Source: Microcoleus sp. bin48.metabat.b7b8b9.023
GTDB taxonomy: Bacteria; Cyanobacteriota; Cyanobacteriia; Cyanobacteriales; Microcoleaceae
Direction of reading: 5' to 3'
Assembly: GCF_013299185.1 (NCBI RefSeq)
Contig: NZ_JAAFKG010000003.1
Span: 124,001-188,000, forward strand
Length of the DNA: 64,000 bases
The position numbers and the translations under genes were made by a program. Below, piece after piece: positions 37,916 to 47,074 of this stretch; within the stretch, counting starts at the first letter, position 1, and each line of letters begins with the position of its first letter. The notes under the pieces are model-generated. The model was given only the letters and a program-made list of their open reading frames with translations, ran no database searches and had not been told where the DNA came from.

Positions 37916-38532
37916 TAATCTATAGTAGTTTTGATTTTGTTTGAGCTGTAATGTTCCGGGAAAGTGCCAATAAACTTAAAAATGTCGATCGCCCGCCGGC
38001 ACAGGTAGTTTGTCTGCTGAGTGCCAAGGGTGCCTCGTTCAGTCGATCGCACTTTCAAAGCGCCCGCTGCCATAATATCGGAAATATCATACAGATTTAA
38101 TATTTATCTGTAGCAGGTGTCTTGACAAAACGATCGCTTTTGTGGTGTACTGATTGGATAGAAGAGCAGTCAAACCACGAAATCACTCGCTCCTGTGACG
38201 AAGAGTAGCCCCCGCTCAGGAAAGGAGCAAGAGGATAAAACCGAATTCATATAAAAGTAGGCATCTGGATTTGTAAATTAGTATTATAACGATTCAAAAA
38301 ACGATAAGATGAGGTACAACTTAGATTTTAGATTTTAGATTAGGTGATTCGAGGATTGGGGGATTCGAGGATTGGGGAATTGTTCATTAATTGGTGAATA
38401 TCTCATCTTTCCGAGAAGCACTATATAGCCTTTCTCAGAAAGATTTAGAATTGGGAATTGGGAATCGGGAATCGGGAATTGGCAATTTCTTGCCATGATA
38501 ACTGTCAACTGTCAACTGTCAACTGTCAACTG
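37916..38532. other. Intergenic region with possible small RNA and repeats
   Basis: It includes a candidate promoter and folded segment (38122-38233, listed separately), TTTTAGA heptamers (38320-38342), GATTCGAGGATTGGGG doublets (38346-38380), an inverted pair around CATCTTTCCGAGAAGCACTATATAG (38402-38430), and TGTCAAC heptamers (38500-38535). Confidence 0.5.
38122..38233 (+). ncRNA. Candidate small RNA or leader (weak)
   Basis: TTGACA at 38122-38127 stands 18 bp before TGTACT (38146-38151), a plausible sigma-70 promoter. Downstream, GCTCCT (38189-38194) pairs with AGGAGC (38223-38228), and CTC (38186-38188) with GAG, enclosing a 28-nt loop containing GACGAAGAGTAGCCCCCG. It matches no RNA family I can name and has no clear terminator. 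Confidence 0.25.
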
Positions 38533-39810
38533 TCAACTAAATTTTTGCATGAATTGGCGATCGATCCAATCTTTCCAGTACCACAGTAGCGATGATTCCC
38601 ACATCCACGATCCGCGAGATGCGATCGCCCTTTTATTCCCAGTACCGATTAAGCCTAAATATTTTTCCTGCGGTGCAAAGGGTTTCAGCGGTTTTGCCAA
38701 TAAACACTGCTGCAAATTTTCAAACAGCGGTTTGCCCTGACGCACGGCAAACACGCCTGCTTTGGGAAGGGGATAATTAACCATCGCCGCGATGTCTCCA
38801 GCCCCAAATACGTTGGGATGAGAGACTGATTGCAGGCAATCGTTGACTTGCATAAAACCGTTTGAGTCAGTTGCTAAACCCGATTCTCCGATCCAACGGG
38901 CGGCGGATGCTTGTGTCACCCAAAAAATGCGATCGCACTCAATCTTCAAACCAGATTCACAGTATATTTGGTAAATGGGCATCGGGCATCGGGCATCGGG
39001 CATCGGGCATCGGGCATCGGGCATCGGGCATTGGGCATTGGGCATTGGGCATTGGGCATCGGATGTTATTTGCATCATTTCTTGCTTTTCTACAGCACTG
39101 ACTTTTTCCATTAGATGCAGTTGAATGCCGCGACTAATCAGAATTTCTTTCAGGCGGCGACGAACCCGTTTGTTGTGTGCAGGCATCAATTGTGCACCGC
39201 TATGAAACAAATGAATTTCTAATTCTTCTTGATTGACTCTTCCGTCTTCCCTCAATATCCATCCGTTAAATCCGTTGCCGAACCTTTCTTTTTTCGCAAG
39301 ACGAGATTGCATATTCAATGCTAATTCTACGCCGCCCGCGCCGCCACCAACGATCGCGATTCGTACAGGTTTTTCTCGATAGTTTTGCGTAGCAGAGATT
39401 AACTGATTCCAGCTAGCTAAAAACTCCGGTACAGGTTTAGCTGGAATTGCGTATTCTGCCGCACCCGGCACAGATATAGTCGCGGGAGTGCTGCCGATAT
39501 CCACAGACAGCACGTCAAAGTTAATTGGAGGGCGTGTTTGACAAATTACTAAATTTTTGTTAAAGTCGATCGCGATCGCCCGATCGACCAATATTTGACA
39601 CCCGGCAAATTCGGCGAGCGATCGCAAATCGATATGACATTCATCATAATCGTAAAACCCGGCAACGTGTCCCGGCAACATCCCCGAATAAGGCGCGTAC
39701 AGGACATCGCTAATCAGAGTCAACCGCACGGAGGGCAGCGGTTTGATGCCGAACATTTTCAATACAATAGCATGACTGTGACCGCCGCCAATTAAGACTA
39801 AATCTTTCAC
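38533..39810 (-). CDS. FAD/NAD(P)-dependent oxidoreductase, SelD-associated type, truncated
   Basis: 425 residues. The FAD motif is VLIGGGHSH (about 5-13), the second Rossmann motif is IAIVGGGAGGVELAL (151-165), and VFGAGDIA lies near the C-terminus. Sequence and order match the pyridine-nucleotide oxidoreductase family usually found fused in cyanobacteria to selenophosphate synthase SelD (N-term-to-SelD family). Here the frame stops after WYWKDWIDRQFMQKFS, where the SelD part would begin, and TGACAGT repeats follow at once. Residues about 251-278 (DAQCPMPNAQCPMPDARCPM and on) are the genomic GGGCATC heptamer repeat translated in frame, inserted between strands of the NAD domain. Activity is therefore uncertain. 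Confidence 0.8.
   Translation of the reverse strand: MKDLVLIGGGHSHAIVLKMFGIKPLPSVRLTLISDVLYAPYSGMLPGHVAGFYDYDECHIDLRSLAEFAGCQILVDRAIAIDFNKNLVICQTRPPINFDVLSVDIGSTPATISVPGAAEYAIPAKPVPEFLASWNQLISATQNYREKPVRIAIVGGGAGGVELALNMQSRLAKKERFGNGFNGWILREDGRVNQEELEIHLFHSGAQLMPAHNKRVRRRLKEILISRGIQLHLMEKVSAVEKQEMMQITSDAQCPMPNAQCPMPDARCPMPDARCPMPIYQIYCESGLKIECDRIFWVTQASAARWIGESGLATDSNGFMQVNDCLQSVSHPNVFGAGDIAAMVNYPLPKAGVFAVRQGKPLFENLQQCLLAKPLKPFAPQEKYLGLIGTGNKRAIASRGSWMWESSLLWYWKDWIDRQFMQKFS
38974..39062. repeat. GGGCATC heptamer array inside a coding sequence
   Basis: About eleven tandem GGGCATC/GGGCATT units lie in frame in the oxidoreductase gene; three units equal seven codons, so any number divisible by three keeps the frame. 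Confidence 0.92.
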
Positions 39811-40089
39811 AATTACAAATGTTCGATCGAAATATTCCTTTCCACGATATTGTACAGCACTTGCACTTCCGCAGACAGGACTGTCCGGTCAGGAGAGCTG
39901 GCGGTGTGTAATTAAGATTGGCCAGCACTTTTGACAAAATGCTCTCACTTACCCCCCGCCTACATCGCAGATTTTCAGCGATTGTACGATCGCACATTCA
40001 GCACAAATGGCTGTAGACTGTAGAGCGAGCAAATTTGATCGCCAAATTATGCCGGGGTGTGTTTGAAAGCTAACTCACCATTGATAATT

Positions 40090-41406
40090 ATGACATTACG
40101 GATCGTGCCTCGCAGTTGGTCGCCATCGATTAAACGTTTGTTCCCACTGCTGTTTGCCCTCTCATTCATTATAGTATTGTTGGTCAATAATGCGATCGGG
40201 GCGATCGCCCAGCAACCCCGCCAAGAAATTCGCGGAGTTTGGATGACGACAAACGACAAAGACATCCTCAGAGATAGGCGCAAAGTAGCCGAGGCTGTCA
40301 GCCAATTAAAGCGATTAAATTTTAACACAATCTATCCCGTAGTTTGGAACTCTGGCTATGCAATGTATCCCAGCCCAGTCGCCCAAAAAAGAGACATTCA
40401 ACCCTTTGTTTATAGAGGGTTAGACGGACAAGATATGATCGGAGATTTAATCGCCCAAGCCCACCGCCAAGGCCTGCTAGTAATTCCTTGGTTCGAGTTT
40501 GGTTTCATGACTCCTCCCACCTCAGAATTAGCATTAAACAATCCCGATTGGCTGACTCAAAAACAAGACGGCACTCAAACATCAAACGGTGCAGGCGGCG
40601 AAGTAGTTTGGCTCAATCCCTTTCATCCCGAAGTCCAGAAATTTATTACCGAACTCGTACTAGAAATCACCACCCAATACAACGCCGACGGCATCCAATT
40701 CGACGACCATATGAGTTTGCCATCGGAATTTGGCTATGATGAATACACAGTAGCTTTGTATACCAAAGAAACGAAAAAAGCACCTCCAAGCGACTCTCAA
40801 GATCCAGCATGGGTGAAATGGCGAGCTAATAAAATCACCGCTTTTATGTCCCAACTAAATCAAGCCGTCAAAGCAGCCAAACCCAAGGCAATTTTCTCGA
40901 TTTCTCCCAATTACTACGAATTTGCTTACAAACATCACCTGCAAGATTGGCTGGCTTGGGTGCGTTTGGATATTGCCGACGAATTGATCGTGCAAGTGTA
41001 CCGTCCCAACCTAGAATCATTTGTGGACAAGATTAACCGTCCAGAAATGCGAGAAGCACAGCAAAAAATTCCCACTGGAGTTGGGATTATGACAGGTTTA
41101 AGAAATCGGCCAGTAGCGATAGGGCAAATTAAATCCCAGGTGCAAGCAGTCCAACAATACGGCTTAGGTGCCGCTTTCTTCTACTACGAAAGCTTGTGGG
41201 AAGATGCACCCGAACCAATTGCAGATAGACTTTCTCAATTTAGCGCCTTCTTCCCGTCTTCTGCATTCCGCACAGCGCTACAAATACCCAGACGCGCGGC
41301 AACTTTTCCGCCGCCGCCCCCACCCAAACCAGACCCCAAAAATAAGCCAGGACAACCTACAAAAAACAGCCCACCTTCGCCCTCACCAACCACATCTAAA
41401 AAGTAA
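40090..41406 (+). CDS. GHL10-type glycoside hydrolase-like exported protein
   Basis: 438 residues from ATG 40090 (MTLRIVPRSWSPSIKRLFPL); an in-frame GTG at 40057 is less likely. An N-terminal hydrophobic segment (LFPLLFALSFIIVLLVNNAI, about 17-37) acts as signal or anchor. The body matches glycosyl hydrolase-like family 10 (DUF187): EIRGVWMTTNDKDILRD, FNTIYPVVWNSGYAMYPSPV, IPWFEFGFMTPPTSELALNN, NADGIQFDDHMSLP, and FSISPNYYEFAYKHHLQDW. FEFGF and FDDHM supply the likely acidic active-site residues. The substrate is probably a wall or extracellular polysaccharide. The C-terminus is a Pro-rich tail (FPPPPPPKPDPKNKPGQP). Confidence 0.88.
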   Translation: MTLRIVPRSWSPSIKRLFPLLFALSFIIVLLVNNAIGAIAQQPRQEIRGVWMTTNDKDILRDRRKVAEAVSQLKRLNFNTIYPVVWNSGYAMYPSPVAQKRDIQPFVYRGLDGQDMIGDLIAQAHRQGLLVIPWFEFGFMTPPTSELALNNPDWLTQKQDGTQTSNGAGGEVVWLNPFHPEVQKFITELVLEITTQYNADGIQFDDHMSLPSEFGYDEYTVALYTKETKKAPPSDSQDPAWVKWRANKITAFMSQLNQAVKAAKPKAIFSISPNYYEFAYKHHLQDWLAWVRLDIADELIVQVYRPNLESFVDKINRPEMREAQQKIPTGVGIMTGLRNRPVAIGQIKSQVQAVQQYGLGAAFFYYESLWEDAPEPIADRLSQFSAFFPSSAFRTALQIPRRAATFPPPPPPKPDPKNKPGQPTKNSPPSPSPTTSKK

Positions 41407-41717
41407 AAAGTCCTCATATCAAATCCGGTTACATCCGGATATTGTAGCCCTCGCGAGCGAAGGTTACGCGAGCGGGGACAGCAATAAAATCGGAAAATTA
41501 TTGTTCGGATGTATAGCGGTTATCAGAAAGATGAGGTATGTTGTTGGGATGCGAGCCCTATAAGTCTAGTAGTTATATAAGCTGTCAGTGATACCTCATC
41601 TTTTTGAGAAAGGCTATAAAAGAAAATAATATCATTCGTCAATCTCTTCCTAGTGCTGTCCCCGCTCGCGCGTTCAGTATACCTTACCCTAATATCAATC
41701 ATTAATCATCAATAAAA
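41407..41717. other. Intergenic region with MITE and palindrome pieces
   Basis: It contains ATATCAAATCCGGTTACATC (41418, shared with the 49686 repeat), GCGAGCGAAGGTTACGCGAG (41454), the MITE 41513-41616, and TGCTGTCCCCGCTCGCGCG (41655), related to the palindrome at 591-634. Confidence 0.5.
41513..41616. mobile_element. 104-bp MITE with AGATGAGGTAT ends
   Basis: ATAGCGGTTATCAGAAAGAT followed by GAGGTAT at the left pairs with the complement of ATAGCCTTTCTCAAAAAGAT followed by GAGGTAT at the right, 22 of 27 positions. Related ends occur near 5531-5613 and 38402-38450. Confidence 0.75.
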
Positions 41718-42698
41718 ATGTCAAACAATCAAAAAATTATACTACCAAAAATTGGCTGCGGCACTTGGGCTTGGGGTAACAGATTACTCTGGGGTTACGA
41801 TGAAAGTATGGACGAGGAATTGCAAGCGGCTTTTAATCTTTGCGTTAACAATGGAGTCACTTTATTTGATACAGGTGATTCCTACGGAACCGGGAAATTA
41901 AACGGACGCAGCGAGCAACTTTTAGGGCAGTTTTCCCAACAATATCAAGGTGCAAATCAAGCCAATATTTGTATAGCGACAAAACTAGCGGCTTATCCTT
42001 GGAGACTGACGCGACAATCCATGATATCTGCTGGAAAAGCCTCGGCTTCGCGGCTCGGAAAGAATGTAGATTTAGTGCAAATGCACTGGTCTACAGCCAA
42101 TTATGCACCTTGGCAAGAGGGGGCTCTTTTAGACGGTTTGGCAGACCTTTACGAGCAAGGATTGGTCAAGGGAGTGGGTTTATCTAATTACGGGCCGAAA
42201 CGCTTGAAATGGGTGCATCAAAGATTTAGTTCGCGCCAAGTTCCTATTGTGACTTTACAAGTGCAATATTCGCTACTTTCTACCTATCCAGTAACAGAAC
42301 TCGGATTGAAAGATGTTTGCGATGAATTGGGGATAAAATTGATTGCTTACAGTCCTTTAGCGTTGGGGTTGCTGACTGGGAAATATTCGGAAAATGGCGC
42401 TCTTCCTAAGGGTATCAGAGGTTTGGCGTGCAAGCAGTTATTACCGGGAATGCAATTACTTTTGGGCTGTTTGCGAGAAATAGCAGATTTCAGAAATAAG
42501 ACGGTTTCGCAGGTGGCGATTAATTGGTGTATCTGCAAAGAAACGATGCCGATTCCTGGGGCGAAATCGGCGGCGCAGGCGGCCGAGAATATTGGTGCTT
42601 TAGGTTGGAATTTAGACTCTGGGGAGATTGCAGAATTGGATAAAGCGGCGGCAAGTGTAGATAAGAAGATGGTGCAGAATATCTTTCAAACGAGATAA
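41718..42698 (+). CDS. Aldo/keto reductase
   Basis: A 326-residue NADPH-dependent oxidoreductase of the aldo/keto reductase superfamily. The catalytic tetrad is visible: Asp51 and Tyr56 in FDTGDSYGTG, Lys89 in IATKLAAYPW, His123 in VQMHWST. The cofactor region near the C-terminus is PIPGAKSAAQAAENIGALGW. The GVGLSNYGPKRL and IAYSPLALGLLTGKY motifs are typical of the family, as in plant and cyanobacterial At1g06690-like reductases. Length is usual. The end of the gene is duplicated in the downstream spacer. Confidence 0.92.
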   Translation: MSNNQKIILPKIGCGTWAWGNRLLWGYDESMDEELQAAFNLCVNNGVTLFDTGDSYGTGKLNGRSEQLLGQFSQQYQGANQANICIATKLAAYPWRLTRQSMISAGKASASRLGKNVDLVQMHWSTANYAPWQEGALLDGLADLYEQGLVKGVGLSNYGPKRLKWVHQRFSSRQVPIVTLQVQYSLLSTYPVTELGLKDVCDELGIKLIAYSPLALGLLTGKYSENGALPKGIRGLACKQLLPGMQLLLGCLREIADFRNKTVSQVAINWCICKETMPIPGAKSAAQAAENIGALGWNLDSGEIAELDKAAASVDKKMVQNIFQTR

Positions 42699-42934
42699 CC
42701 CGGTTTGTAGTGAGGACTTTAGTCCGCATCAAAGAGGTTTGTAGTGAGGACTTTAGTCCGCATCAAAGAGAGGACTGAAGTCCTCACTACGAACCCATGA
42801 AGAAAGCTAATTGCAAAACTTTTCTACGCAATGGTGCAGAATATCTTTCAAACGAGATAACCCGGTTTGTAGTGAGGACTTTAGTCCGCATCAAAGAGAG
42901 GACTGAAGTCCTCACTACGAACCTATGAAGAAAG
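42670..42934. repeat. Duplicated gene-tail segment with GAGGACTTTAGTCC repeats
   Basis: ATGGTGCAGAATATCTTTCA and the following 45 bp, which include the aldo/keto reductase stop and TTTGTAGTGAGGACTTTAG, occur at 42669 and again at 42831. AAAACTTTTCTACGCA, the end of the convergent amidohydrolase gene, occurs at 42816 and 42940. The unit is about 160 bp long and carries the 3' ends of both genes. Confidence 0.85.
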
Positions 42935-44146
42935 CTAACTACAAAACTTTTCTACGCAGCGCACAAACATTTCTACACCCATCCCCAACGCAGTTTCATC
43001 AAAATCAAAACGCGGGTGGTGGTGCGGGAAAGCCAAGTTTTTCTCGGGATTAGCCGAACCTAAAAAGAAATAACAGCCGGGGACTTCTTGCAAAAAGAAT
43101 GACATATCCTCCCCGCCCATTGTTTGACATTCCGGTACTATTCCCGCAGGAGTTTCTACAACCGATTCTGCCACGCTGCGTACTAAGTCAGCCATGCTGG
43201 AATCGTTGATGACTGGCGGATAAATCGAAGAATAATCTAGTTGGTAAGTTGCGCCGTGACTCTGACAAATTCCGGCAATTACTTGCTCGATTCGCTTAGA
43301 GAAATAACCTCGATATCTGGGATTGAAATAGCGCACTGTGCCGCCGATTTGGGCGGTGTCGGCGATGACGTTGTGGGTGTGCCCTGCGTGGAATTTGCCG
43401 ACAGTGACTACCGCTGAGTCGATCGGGTCAACGTTCCGTGCGACAATTGCCTGTAGGGCGCTGACAATTTGGGCTGTAACGACGATCGCATCTACAGTCT
43501 GATGTGGCATTCCACCGTGCCCACCTTTGCCAAAAATCGTGCAATCAAAAACTTCTACAGCCGCCATCAGCGCGCCGCTGCGGACACCTACAGTCCCTAA
43601 AGGTAGATTGTTCCACAAATGCAAGCCGACGATCGCCTCAACGTCAGGATTCTGCAAAACTCCGGCTTCAATCATCGGTTTGGCGCCGCCCGGGCCTTCT
43701 TCGGCGGGCTGAAAGATGAACTTTACCTTACCCGAAAAACTGTGCTTGTGTTTGGCGAGATAACAAACAGTCCCCAGGGCGATCGCAGTGTGACCGTCGT
43801 GACCGCAAGCGTGCATAATACCATCATGCTGCGATCGATAATCCACCTCATTTTCCTCTTGAATCGGCAAAGCATCCATATCCGCCCGAATTGCCAAAAC
43901 TCGCCCCGGCTTCCCGCTGTCGATAGTTGCGACAACACCCGTTTTAGCAATATTAGTTTGATGCTCAATTCCCCATTCCTGCAACTTTTCCGAGACAAAC
44001 TGGGCCGTTAAATTCTCATCAAAACCCAACTCCGGCTTTTGGTGCAAGCGGCGCCGCCATTCGACTAGCTGAGGCTGTAAATTTCTAATCTCCAGCCGCA
44101 ATTGAGATAAATCGACATCTGTTAAATTGGGTAAAGTAGAAACCAT
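42935..44146 (-). CDS. M20D-family amidohydrolase
   Basis: A 403-residue peptidase M20 family, subfamily D enzyme (N-acyl amino acid amidohydrolase / hippurate hydrolase / IAA-amino acid hydrolase type). Metal and catalytic residues: Cys114 and His116 in MHACGHDGHTAIAL, Glu149-Glu150 in FQPAEEGPGGA, a His in VGLHLWNNLPLG and the C-terminal FPHHHPRFDFDE. The lid/dimerisation domain lies in between (FGKGGHGGMPHQTVDAI). It removes acyl groups from amino acids in the cytoplasm; the precise substrate cannot be read from the sequence. Length and motifs are complete. Confidence 0.9.
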   Translation of the reverse strand: MVSTLPNLTDVDLSQLRLEIRNLQPQLVEWRRRLHQKPELGFDENLTAQFVSEKLQEWGIEHQTNIAKTGVVATIDSGKPGRVLAIRADMDALPIQEENEVDYRSQHDGIMHACGHDGHTAIALGTVCYLAKHKHSFSGKVKFIFQPAEEGPGGAKPMIEAGVLQNPDVEAIVGLHLWNNLPLGTVGVRSGALMAAVEVFDCTIFGKGGHGGMPHQTVDAIVVTAQIVSALQAIVARNVDPIDSAVVTVGKFHAGHTHNVIADTAQIGGTVRYFNPRYRGYFSKRIEQVIAGICQSHGATYQLDYSSIYPPVINDSSMADLVRSVAESVVETPAGIVPECQTMGGEDMSFFLQEVPGCYFFLGSANPEKNLAFPHHHPRFDFDETALGMGVEMFVRCVEKFCS

Positions 44147-44209
44147 ATTAGTTGTTAGTTGTTAGTTGTTATTTGTTTACTTTTTAACTGACTCTACCAG
44201 ATAACCAGT

Positions 44210-44595
44210 TAAACAATCTGTAAAACTCTCTCTTTTTCTTCTCTGTGTTCTCTGTGTTCTCTGCGGTTCAAATAAAATCTTATCTTTTAACCACAGAGGC
44301 CGCAGAGTACGCAGAGAAAGAGAAGATGAAAAACAGTTAAATAATCTGTAAAACTCTCTCTTTTTCTTCTCTGTGTTCTCTGTGTTCTCTGCGGTTCAAA
44401 TAAAATCTTATTTTTTAACCACAGAGGCCGCAGAGTACGCAGAGAAAGAGAAGATGAAAAACAGTTAAATAATTTGTCAAACTCTCTCTTGTTCTTCTCT
44501 GTGCTCTCTGTGTTCTCTGCGGTTCAAATAAAATCTTATTTTTTAACCACAGAGGCCGCAGAGTACGCAGAGAAAGAGAAGATTGGAAAACAGAA
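44210..44595. repeat. Three 128-bp tandem repeats
   Basis: The unit starting AATCTGTAAAACTCTCTC recurs at 44215, 44343 and 44471. Each unit contains CTCTGTGTTCTCTGCGGTT and its rough complement AACCACAGAGGCCGCAGAG, so each can form a long hairpin. It separates the convergently unrelated amidohydrolase start and the bioD end. Confidence 0.9.
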
Positions 44596-44610
44596 GTATT
44601 TAGAATACGG

Positions 44611-45318
44611 TTATTTAGCAATCTGAGGTATTAAGTTTGCCCCCGGAAGTAACCGCTCTAAATCTAATTCTGATGCTGATGCCGCTAATTTTTTCAGGTC
44701 ATTTGGATCGTCTAAATGTGGCAAAGTACCCAACACGGGAATTTGAGTCAGAGACTGGATTAAATCGATCGGCGCAAAATCGGCAATTTCTTGTTCGGAA
44801 CAAGCTTGAGGGCAATTGAGGACAATGCCTCTAAGCTGAAAACCAGTGTGTCTGGCGAGGGCAACGTTTGCTACAGCTTGCCCGATCGCACCTAACCTCA
44901 CAGGTACCACCAAAACGCCCCTCAGCCGCCAATCTCGGGCAATATCCGCCACCGTCAGTTCCCGCGTTACCGGCGAACCCAGCCCTCCCAAAGCCTCTAC
45001 CAGCACAAATTTCTTGCGCTCAGTCAGGCTTTGCAGCGCCGTCCAGACTTTTTCGAGTTCGATCGGTCTCCCCTCGCGTTCGGCAGAAATCGGCGGTGCT
45101 AGAGGCGCGCTAAAGTGCAGCGGATTGAGTTCTTCGGGGGATTGGTCGAGGCTAAACAAACGGGTGTAGAGTTCTCGATCGCCCGTGCCGGTTTGCAACA
45201 GCTTCATAATTCCCAAACTGCGATCGGGAAAATACATTTGCCAATAAGCAGCCAAAGCACTGGTCAAAACAGTTTTGCCCGCGTCAGTATCAGTTCCAGC
45301 AATCAGCAGCGAGTTCAT
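44611..45318 (-). CDS. bioD: Dethiobiotin synthetase
   Basis: A 235-residue ATP-dependent dethiobiotin synthetase, which forms the ureido ring of biotin from 7,8-diaminopelargonic acid and CO2. The P-loop is AGTDTDAGKTVLTSALAAYW (7-26). Further motifs are IMKLLQTG (usual KPVQTG region), VLVEALGGLGSPV (VEGAGG motif variant), and VVPVRLGAIGQAVANVALA with LRGIVLNC. The GxGD and VEALGG deviations are moderate but the fold motifs are in order. No other biotin gene is nearby. Confidence 0.88.
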   Translation of the reverse strand: MNSLLIAGTDTDAGKTVLTSALAAYWQMYFPDRSLGIMKLLQTGTGDRELYTRLFSLDQSPEELNPLHFSAPLAPPISAEREGRPIELEKVWTALQSLTERKKFVLVEALGGLGSPVTRELTVADIARDWRLRGVLVVPVRLGAIGQAVANVALARHTGFQLRGIVLNCPQACSEQEIADFAPIDLIQSLTQIPVLGTLPHLDDPNDLKKLAASASELDLERLLPGANLIPQIAK

Positions 45319-45376
45319 TGGCGAATAGCTAGTAAGTAATTGGCTTCAACTTAAGTCTAGAGGAATTTTGCCAGAA

Positions 45377-47074
45377 CTAGGGTGAAGGCGAAGGTGCGGG
45401 AGTTGGTGCAGGTTCCGGTGAAGGCGCAGGAGTCGGTGCGGGTTCCGGTGAAGGCGCAGGAGTCGGTGCGGGTTCCGGTGACGGGGCAGGAGTCGGTGAA
45501 GGCGCAGGAGTCGGCGCAGGAGTTGGTGCGGGAGTCGGTTTGGGTGCGGGAGTCGGCGCGGGTGTCGGTTTCGGCGCGGGAGTCGGTGCGGGTGTCGGTT
45601 TGGGCGCGGGAGTTGGCGCGGGTGTCGGTTTGGGCGCGGGTGTCGGCGCGGGTGTCGGTTTGGGCGCGGGAGTTGGCGCGGGTGTCGGTTCAGGTGTTGG
45701 CGTGGGTTCTGGCGCTGGCGTTGGTTCAGGTGGTAGCGATGGTGTGATTTCTGGCGAAGGTTCTGGGGTGATTTCCGGCGAAGGTTCTGGTGTGATTTCC
45801 GGGGAAGGTTCTGGGGTTGGGCTTGGTGAAGGTTCTGGAGTTGGGCTTGGTGAAGGTTCTGGAGTTGGGCTTGGTAAAGGTTGCGGGGTTGGAAGCGGAG
45901 TTAGTCTCGGCGCCGGAGTTATGACTGATGGCGGTGTCGGAGTGGCTGTGGGCTTCGGTTTGCTGTTGAGAAACGAGCCTACTAATGCCCAGGAACCAAA
46001 GCCTGTCAAGATGACTAAGCCCGTTAGCAGTCCGATCGCAGCGGCGGGATTGTCCCAAAAAGAGCCACCAGCAGGCTCAATTAGCGGATCTGGCTGGTTT
46101 TGCGGGCCGGCACTTAGGGGCACCATCGGCTCGGATTCGAGCGGCCTCCCCACGGCTACAGTTGCGATTAGCGAAGGATTGGGCTGCACGACTGCTGATG
46201 CTGGTGGTGCAGTGGGCGCGTTAGATTGAGGGTTAGGATTAGTTTGGGCGTCAAGTGCTTGAGCGACTTCGCTGACAGATTGATATCGATCGCCCGGAGA
46301 GCGATTTAACATCCGATTCAGCACCAAAGCCAAACCAGCGCTCACCTGTACTTGCTGCTGCCAATTCCAATGCAACGTTGTTTGATCCAGCAATTCCTGC
46401 GGTTCTTTGCCTGTCAGCAGGACGATCGCCGTTACAGCTAAAGCATACAGGTCGCTGCTAGCCGTTGCGCGCCCGCTTTGCAACTGTTCCATCGGCGCGT
46501 AGCCAATTTTACCCACAGTTGTCGCGTGGGCTGTTCCTTCGGGAGACTGAACCTTGGTAGCAAGTTCTTTCACCACTCCAAAGTCAATCAGTACCGGCAG
46601 TTGGTCGTTTTCGCGGCGGATGATATTTTCTGGCGAGATGTCGCGGTGGATGATGCCCCGGGCGTGGATGTGAGCCAGTACCGGCAACATTTGTCGGAGA
46701 AATACTAAAACTTCGGCTTCGCTGAAGGTGCGACTTATAGAAGGATCGAGCAACAGTTCGCGGTAAGTCATCCCTTCCACGTAATCCTGCACCAAAAACA
46801 AACGTTGATTCTCTTCAAATATTGCCCGAAACTGGGGAATTTGGGGGTGGGCAATTTGGTAAAGTATTGCCGCCTCTCTTTGAAACAATTCCTTCGATTT
46901 TTCCAAAACGTAAGGCCCGCTTTGCATCGGAATCAATTCCTTGAGGGCGCAGCGTTCTTTAAACCGCCCCTCGTCTTCTACTAAATAAGTCCGGCCAAAT
47001 CCCCCTTGACCTAAAATACTTACCAAGCGGTAGCGGTTTTGTAGGAGAGTTCCAATAGCAATAGGTGGCTGCAT
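45377..47074 (-). CDS. Ser/Thr protein kinase with Pro-rich repeat tail
   Basis: 565 residues. The Hanks-type kinase domain spans about 13-275: glycine loop [18 protein letters not shown]-binding Lys in [10 protein letters not shown], catalytic loop [10 protein letters not shown] and DFG in [10 protein letters not shown], activation segment [16 protein letters not shown], and SSDLYALAV. The catalytic-loop Lys (HRDxKPxN) is Ser, a variant found in some cyanobacterial kinases. A single membrane span (about 343-365, [19 protein letters not shown]) is followed by about 190 residues of P-T/P-A/P-S/P-E repeats ([12 protein letters not shown]). The kinase should be cytoplasmic and the Pro-rich stalk outside, perhaps in the wall. 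Confidence 0.88.
   Translation of the reverse strand: MQPPIAIGTLLQNRYRLVSILGQGGFGRTYLVEDEGRFKERCALKELIPMQSGPYVLEKSKELFQREAAILYQIAHPQIPQFRAIFEENQRLFLVQDYVEGMTYRELLLDPSISRTFSEAEVLVFLRQMLPVLAHIHARGIIHRDISPENIIRRENDQLPVLIDFGVVKELATKVQSPEGTAHATTVGKIGYAPMEQLQSGRATASSDLYALAVTAIVLLTGKEPQELLDQTTLHWNWQQQVQVSAGLALVLNRMLNRSPGDRYQSVSEVAQALDAQTNPNPQSNAPTAPPASAVVQPNPSLIATVAVGRPLESEPMVPLSAGPQNQPDPLIEPAGGSFWDNPAAAIGLLTGLVILTGFGSWALVGSFLNSKPKPTATPTPPSVITPAPRLTPLPTPQPLPSPTPEPSPSPTPEPSPSPTPEPSPEITPEPSPEITPEPSPEITPSLPPEPTPAPEPTPTPEPTPAPTPAPKPTPAPTPAPKPTPAPTPAPKPTPAPTPAPKPTPAPTPAPKPTPAPTPAPTPAPSPTPAPSPEPAPTPAPSPEPAPTPAPSPEPAPTPAPSPSP

Noticed and set aside
44210-44595. CRISPR-like periodic repeats
   Set aside because: The unit is 128 bp with no short repeats separated by unique spacers, and no cas genes are nearby.
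45382-46229. Val/Gly/Ser-rich plus-strand frames opposite the kinase tail
   Set aside because: They arise from the complement of Pro-Ala/Pro-Thr codon repeats of the kinase gene.
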